From the NCBI GenBank assembly GCA_038256525.1, contig JBBSKF010000076.1, positions 1 to 16,899 on the forward strand: a stretch of 16,899 bases of DNA, written 5' to 3'. The position numbers were made by a program, and so were the translations under genes. The number at the start of each line of letters is the position of its first letter. Position 1 is the first letter of the stretch. This document shows positions 1 through 7,281 of the stretch, one piece after another. Below the pieces are notes generated by a model, which saw only the letters and a list, made by a program, of their open reading frames with translations, did no database searches and was not told where the DNA came from. This DNA comes from SCTD01 sp038256525. Lineage in GTDB: Bacteria; Actinomycetota; Actinomycetes; Mycobacteriales; SCTD01.

Positions 1-967
1 GCACATCGAGGAGGCGGGCATCCACTCCGGGGACTCGGCGTGCGCGCTGCCGCCGGTGACGCTGGGCCGGTCGGACCTCGACCGCATCCGCAGCTCGACG
101 CTGGGCATCGCTGCGGGGGTCGGTGTGCGCGGTCTGCTCAATGTGCAGTACGCCCTGAAGGACGACGTGCTCTATGTGCTCGAGGCCAATCCGCGGGCGA
201 GCCGGACGGTGCCGTTCGTCAGCAAGGCCACTGCCGTCCCGGTCGCCAAGGCCGCCGCCCGGATCATGCTGGGCGCCACGATCGAGCGCCTTCGCGCCGA
301 GGGGCTGCTGCCCGCCACCGGTGACGGCGGCACCCTGCCCGACGACTGCCCGATCTCGGTCAAGGAGGCGGTGCTGCCGTTCGGCCGTTTCCGCACCGCG
401 ACCGGCGAGGGCGTCGACACCGTGCTCGGGCCGGAGATGAAGTCGACCGGCGAGGTGATGGGGATCGACGCGGTGTTCGGCACCGCCTACGCCAAGAGCC
501 AAGCCGCGGCGTACGGCGAACTGCCCACCAAGGGGCGGGTCTTCGTCAGCGTCGCGAACCGCGACAAGCGGGCCATGATCTTCCCGGTCAAGCGGCTGGC
601 CGACCTGGGATTCGAGGTTCTCGCGACCGAGGGCACGGCGGAGGTGCTACGGCGCAACGGCGTACGCGCCACTGTCGTCGGCAAGCACTCTCACGGCAAG
701 GGCGACGACGTCGTGCCCCGGATCCTCGCCGGCGAGGTGGATCTCATCCTCAACACGCCGTTCGGGGTCGGCGCGCGCAAGGACGGCTACGAGATCCGGA
801 CGGCGGCTGTCGCGCGCGGCATCCCGTGCATCACCACCATCCAGGGCGCGGCGGCCTGCGTGCAGGGCATCGAGGCGCTGGTGCGCGGGGACATCGGCGT
901 GACCTCGCTGCAGGAGCACCACCAGCGGCTGCGCGCGTCCGCCGCCGGCCGACCGGGAGATCGCTGA
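1..967 (+). CDS. carB: Carbamoyl-phosphate synthase large subunit, C-terminal part (5' end outside window)
   Basis: This is the last 321 or so residues of CarB, read from base 2; the family is about 1,100 residues long, so roughly the first 70% lies upstream. CarB makes carbamoyl phosphate from bicarbonate, ATP and CarA-derived ammonia for pyrimidines and arginine. The visible part begins in the second ATP-grasp half (HIEEAGIHSGDSACALPP, then LEANPRASRTVPFVSKAT), continues through the KEAVLPFGRF and GPEMKSTGEVMG motifs, and ends with the MGS-like allosteric domain (from about base 535: RVFVSVANRDK, LNTPFGVGARKDG, CITTIQGA). The stop TGA shares its A with the pyrK ATG (TGATG), so translation is probably coupled. 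In the family the MGS-like domain is where UMP and ornithine act. The identification is firm; only the start is unseen. Confidence 0.97.
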   Translation, partial: HIEEAGIHSGDSACALPPVTLGRSDLDRIRSSTLGIAAGVGVRGLLNVQYALKDDVLYVLEANPRASRTVPFVSKATAVPVAKAAARIMLGATIERLRAEGLLPATGDGGTLPDDCPISVKEAVLPFGRFRTATGEGVDTVLGPEMKSTGEVMGIDAVFGTAYAKSQAAAYGELPTKGRVFVSVANRDKRAMIFPVKRLADLGFEVLATEGTAEVLRRNGVRATVVGKHSHGKGDDVVPRILAGEVDLILNTPFGVGARKDGYEIRTAAVARGIPCITTIQGAAACVQGIEALVRGDIGVTSLQEHHQRLRASAAGRPGDR

Positions 968-1815
968 TGCCGGTGCAGGTGCTCGGCGACGTGCTGTCGG
1001 TCAAACGGGTCGGCGCCTACCAGTCCATGACCGTGATCGCGCCGGGGATCGCCGAGCTGGCCCGGCCCGGCCACTTCGTCGCCGTCCAGGTCGGCGGCCC
1101 GGAGTCGAGCATGCTCCTGCGCCGGGCCTTTGCCATCTACGACGTGAAGGACCGCGGCGTCTACGGCGGGACAGTCGAGTTCGTCTTCGCGGTGCACGGC
1201 AAGGGCACCGCCTGGCTGTCGGCCCGGCGGCCGCAGGACAAGCTCGACATCGTCGGTCCGCTGGGCAAGCCGTTCCGACTGCCGACCACCGGCGTGAACA
1301 CCACGCTGGTCGGGGGCGGGTACGGCAGTGCGCCGCTGCTGCCGCTCGCCGCCGCCCTGCGGGAGCGCAGCTGCCGGGTCGACATGGTGCTCGGAGCGGG
1401 CAGCGCCGACCGGCTGTTCGGCTTGCTCGAAGCCAAGCGGATGGCGGCCTCGATCGCGGTGACGACCGACGACGGCTCTGTCGGGACTGCTGGCCGGGTC
1501 AGCGACGTGCTGCCCGGCGTGCTCGACAAGCACAAGACCGATGTCGTCTACGCGTGCGGGCCGATGCCCATGCTGCGCGCCGTCGCGGCGCTCTGCGCCG
1601 AGCGCGGCATCCCCTGCCAGGTGGCGGTCGAGGAGTCGATGGCCTGCGGTATCGGGGTCTGCATGACCTGCGTGCTGCCGGTCATCGGCGACGACGGCCG
1701 GACCCGGATGGCGCGGTCGTGCGTCGAGGGGCCGGTCTTCCTCGCCGACCGGGTCCGGTGGGACGACGTCGGCACGGTCCCGCAGGACACCGTCGGCGCC
1801 CTGGCTCGTCCGTGA
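967..1815 (+). CDS. pyrK: Dihydroorotate dehydrogenase electron-transfer subunit (FAD, [2Fe-2S])
   Basis: A 282-residue ferredoxin-reductase-like protein. It partners class 1B dihydroorotate dehydrogenase and passes electrons from FMN in PyrD through [2Fe-2S] and FAD to NAD+. The N-terminal barrel carries an LRRAFAIYD flavin-binding segment, followed by a glycine-rich nucleotide-binding segment VGGGYGSAPLLPL. Near the C-terminus four cysteines are spaced C-x4-C-x2-C-x16-C (from MACGIGVCMTC), as expected for the PyrK iron-sulfur cluster. The ATG at 967 was chosen because it overlaps the carB stop by one base and gives the usual family N-terminus; an in-frame upstream start at 826 would lie deep inside carB. 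Its stop overlaps the pyrD GTG (GTGA). The pairing with a neighbouring PyrD fixes its role; another ferredoxin reductase is unlikely. Confidence 0.93.
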   Translation: MPVQVLGDVLSVKRVGAYQSMTVIAPGIAELARPGHFVAVQVGGPESSMLLRRAFAIYDVKDRGVYGGTVEFVFAVHGKGTAWLSARRPQDKLDIVGPLGKPFRLPTTGVNTTLVGGGYGSAPLLPLAAALRERSCRVDMVLGAGSADRLFGLLEAKRMAASIAVTTDDGSVGTAGRVSDVLPGVLDKHKTDVVYACGPMPMLRAVAALCAERGIPCQVAVEESMACGIGVCMTCVLPVIGDDGRTRMARSCVEGPVFLADRVRWDDVGTVPQDTVGALARP

Positions 1816-2804
1816 CGGACCTGACGACGGTGCTTGCCGGGGTCCGGTTCCCCAACCCCGTGTTCACCGCGTCCGGCTGCGCCGCCGCGGGGCAGGAGCT
1901 CGACCAGTTCTTCGACGTCACCGCGCTCGGAGGGATCGTCACGAAGTCGATCATGCTGGAGCCACGCGCCGGCAGAGCGACCCCGCGGATGGCGGAAACG
2001 CCTAGTGGGATGCTCAACTCGATCGGCCTGCAGGGTCCGGGCATCGACGTGTTCCTGGACAGGGACCTCGCCTGGCTCTGTGAGCGCGGGGCCCGGGCGG
2101 TCGTGTCGATCGCCGGCGGGTGCGTCGCGGACTACGCACACCTCGCGGCCCGCCTTCGCGACCGACCGGGGCTCACCATGGTCGAGGTGAACATCTCCTG
2201 CCCGAACGTCGAGGACCGCGGGCAGGTGTTCGCCTGCGACCCGCAGGCCGCCTCGGGAGTGGTCAGCGCCGTACGCCGCAACACCGCGCCCGACATCCCG
2301 GTGTTCGCCAAGCTCTCACCCGACGTCACCGACATCGCATCGATCGCCCGGGCCTGCGTCGACGCCGGGGCCGACGGGCTGTCGGTCATCAACACCCTGC
2401 TGGGCATGGTGATCGACACGACGACGATGCGTCCGGCCCTCGCGGGTGTGACCGGCGGGCTCTCCGGCCCGGCGATCCGGCCGGTTGCGGTGCGTTGCGT
2501 CTGGCAGGTGCACCAGGCGCTGCCGGACGTGCCCATCCTCGGCATGGGCGGGATCCGCTCCGGCCTTGACGCCCTGCAGTTCCTGCTCGCCGGTGCGAGC
2601 GCCGTCAGTGTCGGCACGACGGTCTTCGGCGACCCATCCGCGCCGGTCCGGGTGCTCGCGGAGCTCGAGCAGGCGCTGTCCGACCGGGGCGTCGAGCACG
2701 TCCGCGACGTCATCGGCCTCGCCCACACCGCTGCGGGACACCTCGTCCCGGAGGGTCCCGACCCGGTCGGCGACGAGCCGGCCGCAGAGATGGAGAAGCC
2801 ATGA
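1812..2804 (+). CDS. pyrD: Dihydroorotate dehydrogenase, class 1B catalytic subunit
   Basis: A 330-residue FMN-dependent TIM-barrel enzyme that oxidises dihydroorotate to orotate, the fourth step of UMP synthesis. The N-terminus FPNPVFTASGC, the KSIMLEPRAGRATPR stretch and NSIGLQGPG are typical of class 1 enzymes. EVNISCPNVE contains the cysteine that acts as catalytic base in class 1 enzymes (class 2 uses serine). The end GMGGIRSGLDALQFLLAGA binds the FMN phosphate. No membrane-anchoring N-terminal helix of class 2 is present. The GTG start at 1812 overlaps the pyrK stop by four bases; a longer in-frame reading from 1554 is inside pyrK and was rejected. With PyrK it should form a soluble NAD+-linked enzyme in the cytoplasm. 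Confidence 0.94.
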   Translation: MTDLTTVLAGVRFPNPVFTASGCAAAGQELDQFFDVTALGGIVTKSIMLEPRAGRATPRMAETPSGMLNSIGLQGPGIDVFLDRDLAWLCERGARAVVSIAGGCVADYAHLAARLRDRPGLTMVEVNISCPNVEDRGQVFACDPQAASGVVSAVRRNTAPDIPVFAKLSPDVTDIASIARACVDAGADGLSVINTLLGMVIDTTTMRPALAGVTGGLSGPAIRPVAVRCVWQVHQALPDVPILGMGGIRSGLDALQFLLAGASAVSVGTTVFGDPSAPVRVLAELEQALSDRGVEHVRDVIGLAHTAAGHLVPEGPDPVGDEPAAEMEKP

Positions 2805-3487
2805 AGGCCCCGATCGCCGTCGCGCTCGACGCGCCGGACGCCGAGACCGCTGCCCGCTGGGCGCAGGCCGTCACCCCCTACGTCGCGGTCGTCAAGATCG
2901 GTCTGGAGCTGTTCTGCCGGGCCGGGCCCGCCATCACCACGAGCGTGCGCGGCGCGTCCGGGGTGGAGCTGTTCCTGGACCTCAAGCTCCACGACATCCC
3001 CAACACCGTCGCCGGCGCCGCCCGGGCCGTGGCCAAGCTCGAGCCGCGCTACCTCACCGTGCATGCCGGTGGTGGCGCCGACATGGTGCGGGCGGCCGTG
3101 GACGCGGCCGACGGTGTGACGATCGCGGCGGTGACCGTGCTGACCTCGATGGACGACCGGGCCATGGACGCCGTCGGGATGGCCGGTCCGGTGCTCGATG
3201 TCGTCCGCCGGCTGGCCACCCTCGCCGTCGGCGCCGGCGCCGGCGCGCTGGTCTGCTCGCCCCGGGAGGTCGCCGCCGTCCGTGCCGAGGTCGGTCCCGG
3301 CATCGTTCTCATCACCCCGGGGGTACGGCCGGCCGGGGCCGACGCGCAGGACCAGGCCCGGGTGGCGACCCCGGAGCAGGCGCTCGCCGACGGGGCTGAT
3401 CTGCTGGTGATCGGCCGTCCGATCACCGGCGCGGCCGACCCCGGCGCAGCCGCCGCCCGCATCGCCGCCGACCTGCTGCCCGCCTGA
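2801..3487 (+). CDS. pyrF: Orotidine 5'-phosphate decarboxylase (type 1)
   Basis: A 228-residue TIM-barrel enzyme that decarboxylates OMP to UMP, the last step of de novo pyrimidine synthesis. The signature FLDLKLHDIPNTV lies at residues 58-70, with the catalytic Asp60, Lys62 and Asp65; Asp10 and the VKIGLELF segment complete the substrate pocket, and the phosphate loop follows near VIGRPIT at the C-terminus. The length and the DLKLHDIPNT form place it in the short type-1 group, not the longer type found in mycobacteria. The ATG overlaps the pyrD stop (ATGA). A perfect 14-bp palindrome covers its stop codon. The next gene follows after 104 bp with its own promoter-like sequence, so pyrF probably ends the pyrimidine operon. 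Confidence 0.95.
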   Translation: MKAPIAVALDAPDAETAARWAQAVTPYVAVVKIGLELFCRAGPAITTSVRGASGVELFLDLKLHDIPNTVAGAARAVAKLEPRYLTVHAGGGADMVRAAVDAADGVTIAAVTVLTSMDDRAMDAVGMAGPVLDVVRRLATLAVGAGAGALVCSPREVAAVRAEVGPGIVLITPGVRPAGADAQDQARVATPEQALADGADLLVIGRPITGAADPGAAAARIAADLLPA

Positions 3488-3495
3488 GCTCAGGC
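3482..3495. repeat. 14-bp perfect palindrome at the pyrF stop codon
   Basis: GCCTGAGCTCAGGC reads the same on both strands and includes the pyrF TGA. In RNA it would form only a 5-bp stem with a 4-nt loop, and no T-run follows. A weak terminator or a protein-binding site are both possible; nothing in the sequence decides between them. Confidence 0.45.
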
Positions 3496-3522
3496 CCGCA
3501 CCGGCCGACGGGGGGGGTCCCG

Positions 3523-3552
3523 TTGCCCGGGAGGTGCCCGCGCCGCTAGGTT
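3523..3552 (+). promoter_or_regulatory. Candidate housekeeping-sigma promoter for mihF-gmk
   Basis: TTGCCC (3523-3528) and TAGGTT (3547-3552) are separated by 18 bp, close to the actinobacterial main-sigma pattern TTGnnn-N17/18-TAnnnT. A transcript would begin near 3559, leaving about 32 nt before the mihF GTG. A small inverted repeat (TCCCG/CGGGA, 3518-3532) overlaps the -35 region. Assigned by eye. Confidence 0.45.
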
Positions 3553-3579
3553 CCGTGCACGATCCGGCAACTCCCCAAT

Positions 3580-3586
3580 GAGGTGA
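3580..3586 (+). promoter_or_regulatory. Ribosome binding site that fixes the mihF start
   Basis: GAGGTGA matches seven bases of the anti-Shine-Dalgarno complement and ends 5 nt before the GTG at 3592. A GTG at 3583 in the same frame falls inside this site and so is unlikely to be the start. Confidence 0.65.
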
Positions 3587-3591
3587 ACCGC

Positions 3592-3909
3592 GTGGCGCTG
3601 CCGTCCCTCACCCCCGAGCAGCGCGCTGCCGCCCTGGAGAAGGCAGCTGCGGTGCGAAAGCAGCGGGCAGCGCTCAAGGTGCGGCTGAAGTCCAGCGGCA
3701 CGACCCTTCACGACGTTCTCGCCGACGGCGCGAAGGACGAGGTCATCGGCAAGATGAAGGTTGTCGCAGTGCTGGAGGCGATGCCCGGCGTGGGCAAGGT
3801 CCGGGCACAGAAGATCATGGAGCGATTGGAGATCTCGCCGTCCCGGCGGATCCGCGGACTGGGGACCAAGCAGCGCAAGGCTCTGGTCGAGGAGTTCGGC
3901 GGCTCTTGA
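3592..3909 (+). CDS. mihF: Actinobacterial integration host factor (mIHF/sIHF)
   Basis: A 105-residue basic nucleoid-associated protein, the actinobacterial IHF that is unrelated in sequence to proteobacterial IHF. From memory it resembles the mycobacterial and Streptomyces proteins along its whole length: the start VALPSLTPEQRAAALEKAA, the central VIGKMKVVAVLEAMPGVGK, and the helix-two-turn-helix DNA-binding part at about residues 64-91 with SRRIRGLG. The family binds DNA with little sequence preference and affects nucleoid shape, and it is essential in mycobacteria. The GTG at 3592 was chosen because GAGGTGA sits 5 nt upstream and homologues start at this A-L-P position. Its stop overlaps the TTG start of gmk, as in many actinobacteria where the two genes are neighbours. 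Confidence 0.93.
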   Translation: MALPSLTPEQRAAALEKAAAVRKQRAALKVRLKSSGTTLHDVLADGAKDEVIGKMKVVAVLEAMPGVGKVRAQKIMERLEISPSRRIRGLGTKQRKALVEEFGGS

Positions 3910-4469
3910 CCGCAGCGGCCGGCCGCCTGACGGTCCTGTCGGGTCCGTCCGGCGTGGGCAAGGGCAGCGTCGTCGCGCTCGTCCGCAGGCGTCACCCGCA
4001 GGTCTGGCTGTCGGTGAGCGTCACCACCCGGGCGCCGCGTCCCGGCGAGGTCGATGGGGTCGAGTACCACTTCGTGGACCAGACCGAGTTCGCGCGCATG
4101 GTCTCGGCCGACGAGCTGCTGGAGCACGCCTCGTACGCCGGGAACCGCTACGGCACGCCGCGTCGCCCGGTGCAGGACCGGCTGGCCGCCGGCACCCCCG
4201 CCCTGCTCGAGATCGAGTTGCAGGGCGCCCGCCAGGTGCGGGCGAAGATGCCTGAGGCGCAGCTGGTCCTGCTCGTCCCGCCGTCCTTCGACGAGCTCGC
4301 CCGCCGGCTGACCGGGCGGGGGACCGAGAACTCCGGGCGGGTGCACCGCCGGCTGGACCGGGCCCGGATCGAGCTGGCCGCCGAGGAAGAGTTCGACGTC
4401 GTCATCGTCAACGACGAGCTCGAACGGGCCGCGGACCGGCTGGTAGCCTTGATGCAGATCCCCCTGTAA
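3906..4469 (+). CDS. gmk: Guanylate kinase
   Basis: A 187-residue P-loop kinase that phosphorylates GMP and dGMP to the diphosphates with ATP. The P-loop GPSGVGKG is at residues 13-20. The GMP-binding region includes SVTTRAPRPGEVDGVEYHF, then EHASYAGNRYGTP and LLEIELQGARQV, which are all hallmarks of the family; NSGRVHRRLDRA belongs to the lid. The length is normal. The only usable start before the P-loop is the TTG at 3906, which overlaps the mihF stop by four bases (TTGA), so translation is probably coupled and weak on its own. The 3' end contains a possible rpoZ -10 element. The call is secure; the TTG start is somewhat less so. Confidence 0.95.
   Translation: MTAAAGRLTVLSGPSGVGKGSVVALVRRRHPQVWLSVSVTTRAPRPGEVDGVEYHFVDQTEFARMVSADELLEHASYAGNRYGTPRRPVQDRLAAGTPALLEIELQGARQVRAKMPEAQLVLLVPPSFDELARRLTGRGTENSGRVHRRLDRARIELAAEEEFDVVIVNDELERAADRLVALMQIPL
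4444..4449 (+). promoter_or_regulatory. Possible -10 element for rpoZ inside gmk
   Basis: TAGCCT lies 40 bases before the rpoZ start, at a spacing that would give a leader of about 35 nt with a TGGAG ribosome site. I see no convincing -35 hexamer, so this is weak. Read-through from gmk would also serve rpoZ. Confidence 0.25.
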
Positions 4470-4489
4470 TTCTTCCTCTGGAGTGCACT

Positions 4490-4762
4490 GTGTCCGGAAC
4501 TGTCGCCAACCCGATCGGCATCACCAACCCCCCGATCGACGAGCTGCTGGCTGCGACCGATTCCAAGTACAGCCTGGTCATCTACGCCGCCAAGCGGGCC
4601 CGCCAGATCAACGCCTACTACTCGCAGCTGGGCGAGGGCCTGTTGGAATACGTCGGGCCGTTGGTGGAGACCGGCGTCCAGGAAAAGCCGCTGTCGATCG
4701 CGCTGCGGGAGATCAACGGCGGGCTGCTCACGCACGAGCAGGTCGCCGACCCCGTCGTCTAG
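4490..4762 (+). CDS. rpoZ: DNA-directed RNA polymerase omega subunit
   Basis: A 90-residue omega subunit, which helps beta' fold and join the RNA polymerase core. The conserved block runs from NPPIDELLAATDSKYSLV through YAAKRARQINAYYSQLGEGL to KPLSIALREINGGLL, nearly residue for residue the actinobacterial form. The length matches the Streptomyces protein and is shorter than the mycobacterial one. The GTG at 4490 is preceded by TGGAG (4479-4483) with 6 nt spacing. It sits 20 bp after gmk and 30 bp before coaBC, the usual actinobacterial neighbours. Confidence 0.96.
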   Translation: MSGTVANPIGITNPPIDELLAATDSKYSLVIYAAKRARQINAYYSQLGEGLLEYVGPLVETGVQEKPLSIALREINGGLLTHEQVADPVV

Positions 4763-4792
4763 CCCCATGTCCCCCTTGCTGGTGGCCGCCCG

Positions 4793-6019
4793 ATGAACGA
4801 GCGGCCCGGCGTCGTGCTCGGCGTCGCGGGCGGGATCGCGGCGTACAAAGCTGTCGAGCTGTTGCGGCAGCTGACCGAGAGCGATCACGACGTCACGGTC
4901 GTGCCCACGTCGGCCGCGTTGCGATTCGTCGGGGCGCCGACCTGGGCGGCCCTGTCCGGGCGGCCGGTGGCCGACGACCTGTGGGCACAGGTCCACGAGG
5001 TGCCCCACGTGCGGCTCGGCCAGTGCGCCGATCTCGTCGTCGTCGCCCCGGCCACCGCCGACTTGCTGGCCCGTGCGGCCGCCGGCCTGGCCGACGACCT
5101 GCTGACAGCCATCCTGCTGACGGCCCGTTGCCCGGTCCTGCTCGCCCCCGCGATGCACACCGAGATGTGGGAGCACCCTGCGACGCGGGCGAACGTCGCG
5201 TTGCTGCGCGAGCGGGGCGTGCTGGTCCTCGAGCCCGCCGATGGCCGGCTCACCGGTGCCGACAGCGGCAAGGGCCGACTTCCCGAGCCGAACGAGATCG
5301 CTGCGCTGTGCCGCAGCCTGCTCGCCGGGACGCCCCAGGACCTGGCCGGCCGGCGGGTGGTCGTCTCCGCCGGCGGGACCCGGGAGCACCTCGACCCGGT
5401 GCGTTTCCTGGGCAACCGCTCCTCGGGCAAGCAGGGCTTCGCGCTGGCCCGCGCGGCGGCCGCACGCGGAGCCGAGGTGGTGCTGGTCAGCGCCGCGGCC
5501 CTGCCGGACCCGGCCGGCGTCACGGTCGTCCACGTCACCAGCGCCCTCGAGCTGCGGGACGCCGTGCTCGCCGAGGCCAAGGGGGCCGACGCCATCGTGA
5601 TGGCCGCGGCCGTGGCCGACTACCGCCCCGCGAAGCGCCTGGTCACCAAACGCAAGAAGACCGCGATGCTGACGGTCGAGCTGGTGCAGAACCCCGATGT
5701 GCTGGTCGAGCTGGTCGCGAGTCGGACCACGGGCCAGGTGCTCGTCGGGTTCGCCGCCGAGACAGGCGACGGCGACGGCGACGTGCTCACCCATGCGCGC
5801 GCCAAGCTCGCCGCGAAGGGCTGCGACCTGCTCGTGGTCAACGAGGTAGGCGAGGCTGGGCACCCGACCGGTTTCGAGGGCGACCGCAACGCCGCCACCG
5901 TCCTGTCGAGCGACGGCGCCTCGTACGACATCCCGCTGGGCTCCAAGGACGCCCTCGCCCATCGGGTCTGGGATCTCGTCGCGACACAGTGGCCGGGTAG
6001 GGTCGCCGCCACGTCCTGA
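4793..6019 (+). CDS. coaBC: Bifunctional phosphopantothenoylcysteine synthetase/decarboxylase
   Basis: A 408-residue fusion that performs two steps of coenzyme A synthesis. The N-terminal CoaC half (about 1-180) is a flavoprotein that decarboxylates 4'-phosphopantothenoylcysteine: AGGIAAYKA near the start, catalytic His72 in EVPHVRLG, and LAPAMHTEMW at 118-126. The C-terminal CoaB half joins cysteine to phosphopantothenate using CTP: SAGGTREHLDPVRFLGN with Asn208, AAAVADYRP, the basic KRKK at 286-289 and VGFAAET at 318-324. Two E. coli CoaC features differ: His replaces Asn in PAMN, and no Cys is present in the TGADSGKGRLPE loop. I recall the same in mycobacterial CoaBC, so this is probably lineage-typical. 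A (GGCGAC)3 run encodes GDGDGD at about 326-330. The ATG at 4793 gives a normal length; its ribosome site is weak (GGTGG). Confidence 0.95.
   Translation: MNERPGVVLGVAGGIAAYKAVELLRQLTESDHDVTVVPTSAALRFVGAPTWAALSGRPVADDLWAQVHEVPHVRLGQCADLVVVAPATADLLARAAAGLADDLLTAILLTARCPVLLAPAMHTEMWEHPATRANVALLRERGVLVLEPADGRLTGADSGKGRLPEPNEIAALCRSLLAGTPQDLAGRRVVVSAGGTREHLDPVRFLGNRSSGKQGFALARAAAARGAEVVLVSAAALPDPAGVTVVHVTSALELRDAVLAEAKGADAIVMAAAVADYRPAKRLVTKRKKTAMLTVELVQNPDVLVELVASRTTGQVLVGFAAETGDGDGDVLTHARAKLAAKGCDLLVVNEVGEAGHPTGFEGDRNAATVLSSDGASYDIPLGSKDALAHRVWDLVATQWPGRVAATS
5998..6003 (+). promoter_or_regulatory. Possible -10 element for metK inside coaBC
   Basis: TAGGGT fits the TAnnnT pattern and would start RNA near 6010, about 36 nt before the metK ATG. 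No clear -35 hexamer is present at 17-18 bp spacing. The call is weak. Confidence 0.25.
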
Positions 6020-6035
6020 CCGTGCCGGACCGCCC

Positions 6036-6041
6036 GAGGAG
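6036..6041 (+). promoter_or_regulatory. Ribosome binding site fixing the metK start
   Basis: GAGGAG ends 4 nt before the ATG at 6046. It favours this ATG over the in-frame GTG at 6022, which would add eight residues not found in homologues. Confidence 0.65.
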
Positions 6042-6045
6042 TCGC

Positions 6046-7239
6046 ATGTCCCGCCGCCTGTTCACCTCCGAGTCGGTCACCGAAGGCCACCCCGACAAGA
6101 TCGCCGATGCGATCAGCGACTCGATCCTGGACGCCCTGCTGAGCGAGGACCCCCGCAGCCGGGTGGCCGTCGAGACGCTCATCACCACCGGTCAGGTGCA
6201 CGTCGCCGGCGAGGTGACGACCGACGCCTATGTCGACATCCCGACGATCGTGCGCGAGTGCATCCTCGACATCGGCTACGACAGCAGCCGCAAGGGCTTC
6301 GACGGCGCGAGCTGCGGGGTCAGCGTGTCGATCGGCTCGCAGAGCGCCGACATCGCTCAGGGCGTCGACACGGCGTACGAAGCGCGGGTCGAGGGCGACG
6401 CGGATCCGCTGGACGCCCAGGGCGCCGGCGACCAGGGGCTGATGTTCGGCTTCGCCTGTGACGAGACGCCCGAGCTGATGCCGCTGCCGATCGCGCTGGC
6501 CCACCGGCTGGCCTGGCGCCTGTCGGCGGTGCGCAAGGACGGCTCCGTGCCGTACCTGCGTCCGGACGGCAAGACGCAGGTGACCATCGAATACGTCGAC
6601 GGCCGGCCGACCCGGCTCGACACCGTCGTCGTGTCGAGTCAGCACGCGGCCGACATCGACATCGAGACGCTGCTCACCCCGGACATCGCCGAACAGGTCA
6701 TCGGCCCGGAGGTGGCGGGCATCGGCATCGACACCGAGGGTTACCGCCTGCTGGTCAACCCGACCGGGCGCTTCGAGATCGGCGGTCCGATGGGGGACGC
6801 CGGACTCACCGGGCGCAAAATCATCGTCGACACGTACGGCGGCTACGCCCGCCACGGTGGTGGCGCCTTCTCCGGCAAGGACCCCTCCAAGGTGGACCGC
6901 TCCGCGGCCTATGCGATGCGCTGGGTGGCCAAGAACGTCGTGGCCGCTGGGCTCGCGACCCGGTGCGAGGTGCAGGTCGCCTACGCAATCGGCAAGGCCG
7001 AGCCGGTAGGCCTTTTCGTCGACACTGCCGGGACCGGAGTGCTCGACGACGAGAAGCTGCAGGATGCGATCGTGCAGGTCTTCGACCTCCGGCCGGCGGC
7101 GATCATCCGTGACCTGGACCTGCTCCGGCCGATCTACCGGCAGACCGCCGCCTACGGTCACTTCGGCCGTCACGGCGCCGACTTCACGTGGGAGTCGACC
7201 GAGCGCGCGGACCTCCTCCGTCAAGCCGCCGGCCAGTAG
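6046..7239 (+). CDS. metK: S-adenosylmethionine synthetase
   Basis: A 397-residue methionine adenosyltransferase that makes S-adenosylmethionine from methionine and ATP in the cytoplasm. Motifs in order: LFTSESVTEGHPDKIAD (GHPDK at 14-18, ATP binding), DGASCGVSVSIG, the loop GAGDQG at 126-131, YLRPDGKTQVTIEY, NPTGRFEIGGPMGDAGLTGRK, and the phosphate-binding GGGAFSGKDPSKVDRS from residue 271. The length agrees with Streptomyces MetK. It follows coaBC by 26 bp. No SAM riboswitch is visible; there is too little room before the start and no matching structure. Its product is the methyl donor for RsmB and the methyltransferase encoded further on in this window. The gene is followed by a pyrimidine tract and a large inverted repeat. 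Confidence 0.97.
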   Translation: MSRRLFTSESVTEGHPDKIADAISDSILDALLSEDPRSRVAVETLITTGQVHVAGEVTTDAYVDIPTIVRECILDIGYDSSRKGFDGASCGVSVSIGSQSADIAQGVDTAYEARVEGDADPLDAQGAGDQGLMFGFACDETPELMPLPIALAHRLAWRLSAVRKDGSVPYLRPDGKTQVTIEYVDGRPTRLDTVVVSSQHAADIDIETLLTPDIAEQVIGPEVAGIGIDTEGYRLLVNPTGRFEIGGPMGDAGLTGRKIIVDTYGGYARHGGGAFSGKDPSKVDRSAAYAMRWVAKNVVAAGLATRCEVQVAYAIGKAEPVGLFVDTAGTGVLDDEKLQDAIVQVFDLRPAAIIRDLDLLRPIYRQTAAYGHFGRHGADFTWESTERADLLRQAAGQ

Positions 7240-7243
7240 CGCG

Positions 7244-7281
7244 TCCCTCCCTCTTTTCCCCCTCGCTCTTTCCCCCTCCCT
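7244..7281 (+). other. Pyrimidine tract after metK, candidate Rho-loading region
   Basis: Thirty-eight bases starting 4 nt after the metK stop contain only C and T except one G at 7265. As RNA this would be unstructured and C-rich, a property of Rho utilisation sites. As DNA it is a purine-pyrimidine tract. The function is inferred; the composition is seen directly. Confidence 0.4.

Noticed and set aside
3229..3250. Short GCCGGC repeat in pyrF
   Set aside because: It encodes an Ala/Gly stretch in frame within a conserved protein and is ordinary GC-rich codon use.
5766..5783. (GGCGAC)3 repeat in coaBC
   Set aside because: It is in frame (GDGDGD) in a surface loop after AAET and the flanking motifs are intact, so it is minor length variation and not a disruption.
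4148..5962. Long minus-strand open frame across gmk, rpoZ and coaBC
   Set aside because: It has no recognisable motif and lies opposite conserved enzymes; the GC-rich third-position bias of the real genes explains it.
6020..6045. SAM riboswitch before metK
   Set aside because: There are only 26 bp between coaBC and metK, with no conserved helix or SAM-binding sequence.
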